A stretch of DNA of 5,570 nucleotides, taken from the NCBI GenBank assembly GCA_003486665.1, contig DNGF01000143.1, positions 1 through 5,570 of the forward strand, written 5' to 3'. The notes beneath the pieces are model-generated. The model did not search any database and had not been told where the DNA came from. It saw only the letters and a program-made list of their open reading frames with translations. Position 1 is the first letter of the stretch. Every line of letters starts with the position of its first letter. The stretch is from Oscillospiraceae bacterium (GTDB taxonomy: Bacteria > Bacillota > Clostridia > Oscillospirales > Acutalibacteraceae). A program made the translations under genes and the position numbers. Of the stretch, positions 1 through 5,570 are shown piece by piece.

Positions 1-3000
1 GAATATGCCGGCAATCAATCCTATAACCGCACCGTAAGCAGTCGATATCACGCTCTCTCTTATAACATAAATGAGAACCTCATGATCGCTCAGACCGATA
101 ACCTTGATGTTTGCAATCTCTCTTGTACGTTCACTGAGATTGACGTTTGAATTCGTATACATTACTATGAGTGCAAGCAAGCACGCCGAAAGTACAAACA
201 TCATAACAACGGCAAAAATACGGCTGATCGAAACGTCAACCGAGCTTGCCATCTCGGAAGCGGTAGATGCGCCGGTGACAATATCCTCTTTGAGGAAGTC
301 CGAAGCAAGATTCTTTATATCCTGTTCATCAACATAGTCCTTTGCCGCAACTATTATATATTTATTCTGCGGCGCAGTACCGAAGACCTCCTCATAGGTT
401 TCGTCCGTCATATAGACATAATGGTTCGTATAGTTCTTTACTATTCCGCCGACCCGTGCCTTTACGGTTATTCCGTCCGCCGACATCAGGCAGACCTGTT
501 CTCCGACCTTTATGCCGAGGTCTTCCGCCATTTTATCGGTTATAACCGCGTTTCCTTTACTGAAATCCAGGCTTCCGTCAATCAGTTTAAAGTTAACGTA
601 ATCCGAAAAATTCTCGGTGTCCTTCATTGAAATTACATTGACGGTCTTCTTAGTCTGTGAAGCATTATCGGCTGATGCAAATGCGCTCCGATTCCCGAAA
701 AGAGTAGCGTTTTGAGTTCGCTGATCGTTCAGTATCTCTTTAAGCACCTTTGCGTCCTGCTGCTGCGGTGTCCTGAGAACAAACATTATATCATATTTGA
801 ATATACCATCGTCCGCGTACTGAGCGCCGGAAACTGCCGTTGTGGAATTTATAAGACCCAGAGAGGAAAGTATCAGCGCCGTACAGCACGCAATACCTAT
901 CGCCCCGGCGGTAACTCTCTCTCGGCTTCTGGAAACCGTTCTTGCGACAACAACCATTCCGTAGCTCATTTTTCCCCAAAGACCCGGTATTTTTTCCAAA
1001 ATATGTCTTCGGTTAAAAGCAATATTTTTCGGTCGCATCAAAATCGCCGGATTATTCCTGATTTCATGAATAACGGCAATCAGCGTTGCCGCGATAATCA
1101 TTATAAAGGAAATTGCTATTCCGAAGAAAACATACTCGGCAAGGAATACCGTTCCGACATTGGGTACGCTGTATGTCATGTTATAAATCGAACAGATCAC
1201 AAACGGAAGCACACAGGTTCCCATCAGCGTTCCGAAGAAAATACCTATTGCCCATGCAAGCAGTGCATAAAGGAGAAATTTTCCGGCAATGGAAATATTT
1301 GAATAGCCGAAAGCCTTAAACACACCGATTTCTTTTCGTTCTTCCTCAACGTTCTTTATCATGATAACAAGGCACGCAACCATAGCGGTAAGGAAGAAAA
1401 CTATCGGGAAAACCGTTGACATCGACCTAATGTTTTCAAGGCTGATTTTCAAGCTCCTCATGCCTGTAAAATCATTTCTCGGTGTAGTAACCCATCTGAG
1501 ATTTGCAAGATTGCTGAGTGTGGTTCTGAGTCCTTTCAGCTCCGAATTAAGGGCTGACATTTTGTTTTCAATATCATTTCTCAATTCGGTATATTCATCA
1601 TCAACTGTTCCGTATCTGCTTTTCGCAACCTTAAGGTCATATTCCGCCTTAGCGACCTCTACGGAGCTGTTCCTTGCTGCAAGTGTGTAGCTGATCTGCG
1701 CCTCGGTCACACGGCGGTTAAGTGAGGTGATCTCCGCCTGTTCGTTTTCAACCTGCTCAATCAAAGCCGTCAGACTGCTCTGACCCTTTGTCAGCTCATT
1801 CATTGATGTCACATATTTTGCGAGCGTTGCCGAATCATCGTCATAGCTTTTCTTTGCCGAATTATAATTTGAAGCAACATTTGAGCATTCGGTCTTCATC
1901 ACATCTCTTCGTGAAACCGCCGTTGAAAGTGCAGCTCTCTCATTTGAAAGCGCGGTTGTAAGCTTTTTCTTTTCGCTTTCCTTTTTCGCCTTTTCTGCCT
2001 TAGCCGCAGCAAGCTGTGACTGGGCGTTTTCCTGCTCATTCTTCCTTGAGTTAAGCTCTTTCTGAGCCGTTGAAAGGTCGTTGTTAAGCTTGGTTCTTCT
2101 GCTGATTGCGGAAAGCCTTTCTTCGCTTGTGGACGCAGAATCCGAAATAATCTCATTCTGCTTTTTTATTTCTGCTTTAATATCCTCCACAGCTGAATTC
2201 TGATTTTCAACTCTCAGGTTATAATAATTCATCTCCGAGCCGAGAGAGGATATTTTCTTGTCCAGCTCCTCTATTTCGGCAGTAAGTCTTTCGATTCTGT
2301 TTTCATAGTCGGATATCGTGCTTTCATGTTCTGCAATTTCTTCATTCTTCTGCTCCAATGCGGACACTTTGCTGCGATATGCGCTCTGGAGAGAGTCCAA
2401 ATTCTCCTTTTCGGAAAGATGCTTGTCGTTAAGATCGTCATAAAGCTTTTTCAGCTCACTGTAGCCCTTGATCTCCGAGCTTTGGCTGTCCCTTGATTTC
2501 ACATGAGCATCATAGCTGCTTTTGAGCGTTGAAAGCTGTTTTTCCAGACTGTTCAATGTTGCCAACGCATTTTTTTTCTTTGTTTCGTTTGAGGATTTAA
2601 TATCTTTAAGTATTTTATCCTCATTATCAACATATTGCTTAAACTCTTTAATCGAAGCTTTCTTTTCATCAAGAGTCTTGTCGCTTTCTTTTGAAAAAGA
2701 GTCGATCTCGGCTTTTTTGTCCTCAATCTTTTGAGTATACTCATTTTTCAACTCAACAAGCTTTGAGTCTATCGCTTCTTTGGAGCTGTTCTTTATCATT
2801 TCGGCGATAAGCTCTGCGCGGTCCGAATACTCATCGGAAAATGTATCAAGATATTCGGAATATTTCATTTTAACTGCAAGCCCGTTGACCTCGTTGCCCG
2901 AAAAGTTCTCCGGCAGAACATAAATATATGAATCCAGACTGCCCGAACCGAGCTTTGTCTGTCCCCTGTCAAGAGAAATATAAATAGGCGATACAACCGT

Positions 3001-3579
3001 ACCTACAATCACAAACTTATTGTTTTCCAGCTCAACTCCTGCACTGCTGTCGGCATCCGTGATGTTAATGGTCTTTCCGATTTCAATATCCGGATACAGC
3101 TCTGCGGATTTCTCATCAACAACACATTCGCCTGCTTTTGAAGGGAGTCTGCCTTCTTTCAGGTCAAAACGGTTAAGAAAAGACGGATCATTTTCACCTT
3201 TAAGAAATTTTTCTTCCTTTTCGGCGTCAAAGGAGCTGATTCTCAGAATAAGCTCGGTTCCGTTTTTGTTAACAATGTTCTCACGTCCGAGGGTTGCATA
3301 GCCGTCAATATAACTCGAAGCATTGACCTGCGTAACATTTTTTATGTTTTTTATTTTGTTAATATCTTCGTTCGTAAAGGGAATTGATGAAGTAACATAT
3401 ACATCCATCAAATTATTCCTGTTAAAATACTCGTTCGCCTCATAATTCATTGCCGGACTTGCCGAGTTAATGCCGACAAAAAAGCTCAATCCCAACGCAA
3501 CAATAACCGCAATCGAAAGGAATCTGAGCTTGTTTGAGGTAATCGAACGAAGCGTTTCCTTAAGGAGGGTTTTCGTCAT
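1..3579 (-). CDS. Large FtsX-family ABC transporter permease with extracytoplasmic coiled coil (C-terminus cut by window edge)
   Basis: This is the membrane subunit of an ABC exporter or mechanotransmission complex. The frame is open for 1193 codons from the ATG at 3579 to the left edge with no stop; the last membrane segment and the end are missing. Apparent layout: TM1 about 19-37; extracytoplasmic domain 38-718, made of a globular part to about 240 and then a proline-free coiled coil about 254-693; TM2 720-741; TM3 768-791; TM4 about 811-837; TM5 about 889-910; second extracytoplasmic domain about 911-1120; TM6 1121-1141; TM7 from 1168. Two FtsX units are recognised by their cytoplasmic loops, ERKEIGVFKAFGY at 747-759 and ERTREIANIKVIGL at 1150-1163, and by the linker RNNPAILMRPK at 841-851. 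The start is set by the TAATG overlap with the ATPase stop and an AAAGGA upstream. Family assignment is firm; substrate is unknown. It differs from BceB (one extracytoplasmic domain) and MacB (4 TM) in having two units. Confidence 0.93.
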   Translation of the reverse strand, partial: MTKTLLKETLRSITSNKLRFLSIAVIVALGLSFFVGINSASPAMNYEANEYFNRNNLMDVYVTSSIPFTNEDINKIKNIKNVTQVNASSYIDGYATLGRENIVNKNGTELILRISSFDAEKEEKFLKGENDPSFLNRFDLKEGRLPSKAGECVVDEKSAELYPDIEIGKTINITDADSSAGVELENNKFVIVGTVVSPIYISLDRGQTKLGSGSLDSYIYVLPENFSGNEVNGLAVKMKYSEYLDTFSDEYSDRAELIAEMIKNSSKEAIDSKLVELKNEYTQKIEDKKAEIDSFSKESDKTLDEKKASIKEFKQYVDNEDKILKDIKSSNETKKKNALATLNSLEKQLSTLKSSYDAHVKSRDSQSSEIKGYSELKKLYDDLNDKHLSEKENLDSLQSAYRSKVSALEQKNEEIAEHESTISDYENRIERLTAEIEELDKKISSLGSEMNYYNLRVENQNSAVEDIKAEIKKQNEIISDSASTSEERLSAISRRTKLNNDLSTAQKELNSRKNEQENAQSQLAAAKAEKAKKESEKKKLTTALSNERAALSTAVSRRDVMKTECSNVASNYNSAKKSYDDDSATLAKYVTSMNELTKGQSSLTALIEQVENEQAEITSLNRRVTEAQISYTLAARNSSVEVAKAEYDLKVAKSRYGTVDDEYTELRNDIENKMSALNSELKGLRTTLSNLANLRWVTTPRNDFTGMRSLKISLENIRSMSTVFPIVFFLTAMVACLVIMIKNVEEERKEIGVFKAFGYSNISIAGKFLLYALLAWAIGIFFGTLMGTCVLPFVICSIYNMTYSVPNVGTVFLAEYVFFGIAISFIMIIAATLIAVIHEIRNNPAILMRPKNIAFNRRHILEKIPGLWGKMSYGMVVVARTVSRSRERVTAGAIGIACCTALILSSLGLINSTTAVSGAQYADDGIFKYDIMFVLRTPQQQDAKVLKEILNDQRTQNATLFGNRSAFASADNASQTKKTVNVISMKDTENFSDYVNFKLIDGSLDFSKGNAVITDKMAEDLGIKVGEQVCLMSADGITVKARVGGIVKNYTNHYVYMTDETYEEVFGTAPQNKYIIVAAKDYVDEQDIKNLASDFLKEDIVTGASTASEMASSVDVSISRIFAVVMMFVLSACLLALIVMYTNSNVNLSERTREIANIKVIGLSDHEVLIYVIRESVISTAYGAVIGLIAGIF
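1501..2820 (-). other. Coiled-coil region of the permease (residues about 254-693)
   Basis: This part of the permease reads as almost continuous amphipathic helix rich in Glu, Lys, Ser, Ala, Leu and Asn. There is no proline from residue 224 to 699 (the flanking ones are P223 and P700), and there is a single cysteine, in KTECSNV. Leu, Ile, Ala and Tyr recur at heptad-like spacing, for example in ENRIERLTAEIEELDKKI. Sparse glycines (in IKGYS, SSLGS, TKGQS, SRYGT, LKGLR) are possible hinges or turns. It lies between TM1 and TM2, so by FtsX topology it should be outside the membrane. Since both ends return to the membrane, an antiparallel hairpin or folded bundle is expected; that is inference. 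Database tools often label such stretches Smc-like, but there is no SMC ATPase here. Confidence 0.85.
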
Positions 3580-4280
3580 TACCACTCTATCCTTTCAACC
3601 GGCATCGGTGTATCGTTAATTTCAATTTTGCTGATCCTGCCGCTTTTCATGGAGATAATCCTGTCGGCTATAGGCGCTATGGCATGGTTATGGGTTATTA
3701 TGACAACGGTCATTTTCATTATTTCCGAAACCTTTTTTATAAGCTTAAGCACCTGAATTCCCGTTTCAAAGTCAAGTGCGCCGGTCGGCTCGTCGCAAAG
3801 AAGAAGCTTCGGCTTTTTTACCAATGCTCTTGCAATCGCAACTCGCTGCTGTTCGCCTCCGGAAAGCTGTGACGGAAAAAGATTCGCCCTTTTTTCCAGT
3901 CCCACAAGACGCAGCAGCGCCATACAGTCAACAGCCTTATCACTGAGGTTTGCAACAAGCTCAAGATTTTCGACCGCAGTAAGATTCGGCACGAGATTGT
4001 ACGACTGAAATATAAATCCGACTTCCTGTCTGCGGTAAAGCATCAGCATACGCTTTCCGAAGTCGGTTATCACCTTGTCGTCAACAGCAATTTGACCTCC
4101 TGAGCATCTGTCCATACCTCCGAGAACATTTAGAAGCGTGGTTTTGCCTGCACCGCTCGGTCCGACAACAACACAAAGCTCCCCCTGCTCTATGGAAAAG
4201 CTGACCCCGTCGAGAGCGTTTACCGTTTCGGATCCCGACTTATATTTTTTATATACATCTGCGAATTCAATATATCCCAT
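3579..4280 (-). CDS. ABC transporter ATP-binding protein, MacB/LolD/FtsE class
   Basis: This 233-residue cytoplasmic ATPase powers the adjacent FtsX permease. All nucleotide-binding motifs are present in order: Walker A GPSGAGKT at 40-47, Q-loop Q92 in FIFQSYNL, signature LSGGEQQ at 139-145, Walker B LLLCDEP at 159-165 with catalytic E164, D-loop GALD at 167-170, and H-loop H197 in IITHNH. The sequence [17 protein letters not shown] and a length near 230 residues are typical of ATPases paired with FtsX-type permeases (MacB, LolD, BceA). The ATG at 4280 is preceded by AAGGCGGTG and a well-placed promoter, and [13 protein letters not shown] is a normal N-terminus for the class. The stop TAA overlaps the permease ATG by one base, so the pair is an operon in the order ATPase then permease. 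Whether it exports a peptide, lipid or drug, or signals to wall enzymes as FtsEX does, cannot be decided. Confidence 0.97.
   Translation of the reverse strand: MGYIEFADVYKKYKSGSETVNALDGVSFSIEQGELCVVVGPSGAGKTTLLNVLGGMDRCSGGQIAVDDKVITDFGKRMLMLYRRQEVGFIFQSYNLVPNLTAVENLELVANLSDKAVDCMALLRLVGLEKRANLFPSQLSGGEQQRVAIARALVKKPKLLLCDEPTGALDFETGIQVLKLIKKVSEIMKMTVVIITHNHAIAPIADRIISMKSGRISKIEINDTPMPVERIEW
3590..3595 (-). promoter_or_regulatory. Ribosome binding site of the permease, inside the ATPase gene
   Basis: On the minus strand AAAGGA lies 10 bases before the permease ATG, within the last codons of the ATPase gene. It is only a moderate match to the Shine-Dalgarno consensus. Together with the TAATG stop/start overlap it suggests that the permease is translated mainly by ribosomes finishing the ATPase, which would keep subunit amounts matched. 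Confidence 0.6.
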
Positions 4281-4284
4281 AACA

Positions 4285-4293
4285 CACCGCCTT
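4285..4293 (-). promoter_or_regulatory. Ribosome binding site of the ATPase gene
   Basis: On the minus strand AAGGCGGTG precedes the ATG at 4280 by four bases. It matches the ideal AAGGAGGTG except for one C. The bases just upstream (GCCGAAAAAGGC, 4300-4289) can form a very short GCC/GGC stem that would include part of this site; three base pairs are too few to claim regulation. Confidence 0.65.
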
Positions 4294-4322
4294 TTTCGGC
4301 ATTATAAAATTAATCCATAATA

Positions 4323-4351
4323 ATTATACAACACCGAGGCTCTGTTTGCAA
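4323..4351 (-). promoter_or_regulatory. Sigma-A type promoter for the ATPase-permease operon
   Basis: Reading the minus strand, TTGCAA (4351-4346) and a perfect TATAAT (4328-4323) are separated by exactly 17 bp. Transcription should start near 4316, giving a leader of about 36 bases before the ATPase ATG. No operator-like repeat overlaps this promoter closely. Confidence 0.75.
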
Positions 4352-4359
4352 GAAATAAC

Positions 4360-4387
4360 TTGACTTGAGATAAAATATTTTTATACA
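4360..4387 (+). promoter_or_regulatory. Possible distal plus-strand promoter upstream of the BMP gene
   Basis: TTGACT (4360-4365) and TATACA (4382-4387) have a 16-bp spacer, an acceptable but weaker sigma-A arrangement. If used, it would give a leader of about 135 bases crossing the palindrome and the stronger proximal promoter. The surroundings are AT-rich, so a chance match is quite possible. Confidence 0.25.
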
Positions 4388-4431
4388 AATATTACCTTAT
4401 GAACAAAAATACAGCCGATATTTGAATGATT

Positions 4432-4441
4432 ACCGTACGGT
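4432..4441. promoter_or_regulatory. Perfect palindrome ACCGTACGGT, candidate operator
   Basis: A perfect 10-bp inverted repeat sits 14 bp upstream of the -35 of the BMP gene promoter, in otherwise very AT-rich DNA, where a GC-rich core stands out. ACCG/CGGT half-sites meeting at a TA are the style of dimer-binding repressors such as TetR-family proteins; that likeness is from general knowledge and no such regulator is encoded in the window. Confidence 0.45.
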
Positions 4442-4448
4442 TTTTAAA

Positions 4449-4472
4449 ATTTTCCTTGATTTTCCTAATCAA
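4449..4472. repeat. Direct repeat ATTTTCCT x2 and overlapping inverted repeat at the BMP promoter -35
   Basis: ATTTTCCT occurs at 4449-4456 and again at 4459-4466, a period of exactly 10 bp, about one helical turn. The inverted repeat TTGATT/AATCAA (4456-4461 and 4467-4472, 5-bp gap) overlaps it and contains the -35 hexamer. Same-face direct repeats suit OmpR-type response regulators, while an inverted repeat over the -35 suits a repressor. Both readings are inference, and short AT-rich repeats can arise by chance. Confidence 0.4.
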
Positions 4473-4484
4473 ATACACTATAAT
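4456..4484 (+). promoter_or_regulatory. Sigma-A type promoter of the BMP lipoprotein gene
   Basis: TTGATT (4456-4461) and a perfect TATAAT (4479-4484) have a 17-bp spacer. The expected start is near 4491, leaving a leader of about 40 bases, too short for a riboswitch. The -35 lies within an inverted repeat, so binding there would block polymerase. Confidence 0.8.
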
Positions 4485-4516
4485 GTATCTATAATTTATT
4501 AAACGTATAATTCTCT

Positions 4517-4523
4517 AAGGAGG
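4517..4523 (+). promoter_or_regulatory. Strong ribosome binding site of the BMP lipoprotein gene
   Basis: AAGGAGG is a full Shine-Dalgarno match placed 7 bases before the ATG at 4531. It fixes that start and indicates high translation, as is usual for abundant substrate-binding lipoproteins. Confidence 0.9.
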
Positions 4524-4530
4524 ACTCTTA

Positions 4531-5570
4531 ATGAAAACGTTCAAAAAAGTCTTGGCACTTGTTCTTGTTGCCGTGCTTTGCTTTGCGCTTGCTTCGTGCA
4601 GCATGGTTGACGACACTGACATTACAAAGGATAACATCAAAATCGGTGTAATCCTTCCCGGTCAGCGTGATGACGCAGATGATTATGTTCCCGATCTTTC
4701 TACTCTCCAGTGTATTTCCGCTATTGACGATCTGCTCTCTTTCAGCTCAGGTATCAACAGCGACAGATTCCGCTACGTTGAACACGTTGATCCCTCGGAC
4801 GAACAGGCAGCATATGACGCTATCAATTCTCTCACCAATCAGGAGTGTTCCATAGTCTTCCTTGCAGATCCCGGCTATATGGCTGCTGTTAACAAGTTTG
4901 TTTCGGGCGCATCGGCTGACGATGCTCAGAATTCAAAGGTCCAGTACATCGTATTCAACGGTGAGGATAACGGAAAGAATATCCATTCTTACACAGCCGA
5001 CATCTCCGGTGCGGTTTACCTTTCGGGTATCGCCGCCGGTCTTAAGGCCAAAGAGCTTAAGGTTCCGAAAATCGGTTATCTTCTCAAGTCTGCCGATGAT
5101 GTTTCGCTTCTCAATTCATTCGCACTCGGCGCAGAGTCCGTTTATTCAGAGGTTAAGATTGACGCAAGAGTATGCAAGGACGTAAAAGCAGACTGCCATA
5201 CGCTTGTCGCAAACGGCAATGTAGTCATCGCTTCCGATTTCTACAGCAGCGAGATTGCAGATAACCGTGAGGACGCATTTTTCTGCGGCTTCGGTTCCGA
5301 TAAGCTTGCCGATAACGAGGGCTTCATTTGCGCTCCCAGATATGACTTTGCTCAGTACTATCTCAACACCATCAACGAGATGATCGACTATGACGATGTT
5401 GAGTACGACAAGGACGGTAAAGAAATAGACAAATCCAATGCTCTTCCCGAAATTCCCGCATATAACGGTGATTACCAGTCCGGCACAACATATCTTTCAA
5501 GGCTCGGCGCAAGCGCTGCCGCAGGAACACAGCTTGCTGTTGACAAAGCCGAGGATATGATTCTTTCCGG
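4531..5570 (+). CDS. BMP family (PnrA/Med-like) substrate-binding lipoprotein, 3' end cut by window edge
   Basis: The gene likely encodes the extracellular receptor of a nucleoside-type ABC importer, anchored to the outer face of the membrane. There are 346 complete codons, open to the right edge. Residues 1-23 form a lipoprotein signal: MKTFKK, a hydrophobic core, then lipobox LASC with C23 as the lipidated residue. The mature part starts with strand KIGVIL (37-42), followed by a periplasmic-binding-protein-like fold. The best family mark is HSYTADISGAVYLSGIAAGL (about 152-171) followed by KIGYL, which matches the BMP segment in which the protein is said to gain access to A/GxLAG. FCGFGSD (251-257) fits the second-lobe GxD segment, and a Tyr-rich YDFAQYY follows at 271. 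The usual N-terminal D-x-SFN ligand motif is not seen; PGQRDDADDY occupies that place. BMP proteins are about 330-400 residues, so little is missing. Transport partners would lie downstream. The ligand is uncertain. Confidence 0.82.
   Translation, partial: MKTFKKVLALVLVAVLCFALASCSMVDDTDITKDNIKIGVILPGQRDDADDYVPDLSTLQCISAIDDLLSFSSGINSDRFRYVEHVDPSDEQAAYDAINSLTNQECSIVFLADPGYMAAVNKFVSGASADDAQNSKVQYIVFNGEDNGKNIHSYTADISGAVYLSGIAAGLKAKELKVPKIGYLLKSADDVSLLNSFALGAESVYSEVKIDARVCKDVKADCHTLVANGNVVIASDFYSSEIADNREDAFFCGFGSDKLADNEGFICAPRYDFAQYYLNTINEMIDYDDVEYDKDGKEIDKSNALPEIPAYNGDYQSGTTYLSRLGASAAAGTQLAVDKAEDMILS

Noticed and set aside
712..1302. Plus-strand open frame of 196 codons
   Set aside because: It lies antisense to the permease over TM2-TM5 and the linker. 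Its protein is rich in Arg, His, Cys and Asn with no recognisable domain, and it has no good ribosome binding site; the minus-strand reading matches a known family.
1361..1690. Plus-strand open frame of 109 codons with hydrophobic stretches
   Set aside because: It is the antisense shadow of the coil end and TM2 of the permease. The hydrophobicity is incidental and there is no promoter or ribosome binding site.
1899..2156. Minus-strand open frame of 85 codons, and a similar one at 2553-2744
   Set aside because: Both are out-of-frame shadows of the coiled-coil region. Their Arg/Lys-rich proteins reflect the skewed base composition of a Glu/Lys/Ser-rich gene.
3557..3566. Palindrome TCCTTAAGGA near the permease start
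   Set aside because: It lies inside codons for conserved N-terminal residues (LLKE) and is downstream of the start; most likely a coding coincidence.
4372..4381. AT-only palindrome AAAATATTTT
   Set aside because: Such palindromes are common by chance in DNA this AT-rich; it may add curvature but no specific site can be argued.
4399..4425. Eight-codon reading frame in the intergenic gap, possible leader peptide
   Set aside because: It has no ribosome binding site and lies upstream of the better promoter, so it would be in the transcript only if the weak distal promoter is used.
4281..4530. Riboswitch or terminator in the divergent gap
   Set aside because: Both predicted leaders are about 40 bases or less, and I found no GC-rich hairpin followed by a T-run in either direction.
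4667..5185. Plus-strand open frames of 62 and 107 codons within the BMP gene
   Set aside because: They are in a different frame from the lipoprotein, which has the signal peptide, the lipobox and a strong ribosome binding site. No independent support.

Overview
The window holds three protein genes in a divergent layout around one regulatory gap. Two genes on the minus strand (together 1-4280) encode an ABC-type efflux or mechanotransmission module: an ATPase followed by a very large FtsX-type permease that runs off the left edge. One gene on the plus strand (4531-5570) encodes a BMP-family substrate-binding lipoprotein and runs off the right edge. No RNA gene, mobile element, CRISPR array or phage gene was seen.

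The sequence suggests a low-to-medium GC Gram-positive Firmicute, most likely a gut-type Clostridia such as the Ruminococcus/Oscillospiraceae group. This is inferred from the strong AAGGAGG ribosome binding site, sigma-A promoters with 17-bp spacers, a lipobox protein in a BMP context, and the permease type (duplicated FtsX units with conserved ERxREI loops), which I recall as common in Clostridia. Genus is not proven.

Left part (1-4280, minus strand): the ATPase has every ABC nucleotide-binding motif and resembles the MacB/LolD/FtsE class. Its stop codon overlaps the permease start by one base (TAATG), so the two are almost certainly co-transcribed and translationally coupled. The permease has at least 1193 residues. 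Its first extracytoplasmic domain contains a proline-free, charged, heptad-like helical stretch of about 440 residues. With the ATPase it should form a complex that moves or releases something at the membrane, or passes mechanical force to the cell surface. The substrate cannot be read from sequence.

Middle (4281-4530): a 250-bp divergent promoter region with one well-formed promoter facing each way. On the bmp side there is a perfect 10-bp palindrome just upstream of the -35, a direct repeat of 10-bp period and an inverted repeat over the -35. These are good candidate operator sites.

Right part (4531-5570): a BMP/PnrA-like lipoprotein, normally the extracellular receptor of a nucleoside-type ABC importer whose other subunits would lie beyond the window. 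The N-terminal ligand motif of the family is not recognisable here. Nothing in the sequence links it functionally to the divergent operon beyond the shared intergenic region. Overall this is a fairly ordinary membrane-transport locus; the coiled-coil permease and the intergenic control region deserve the most attention.
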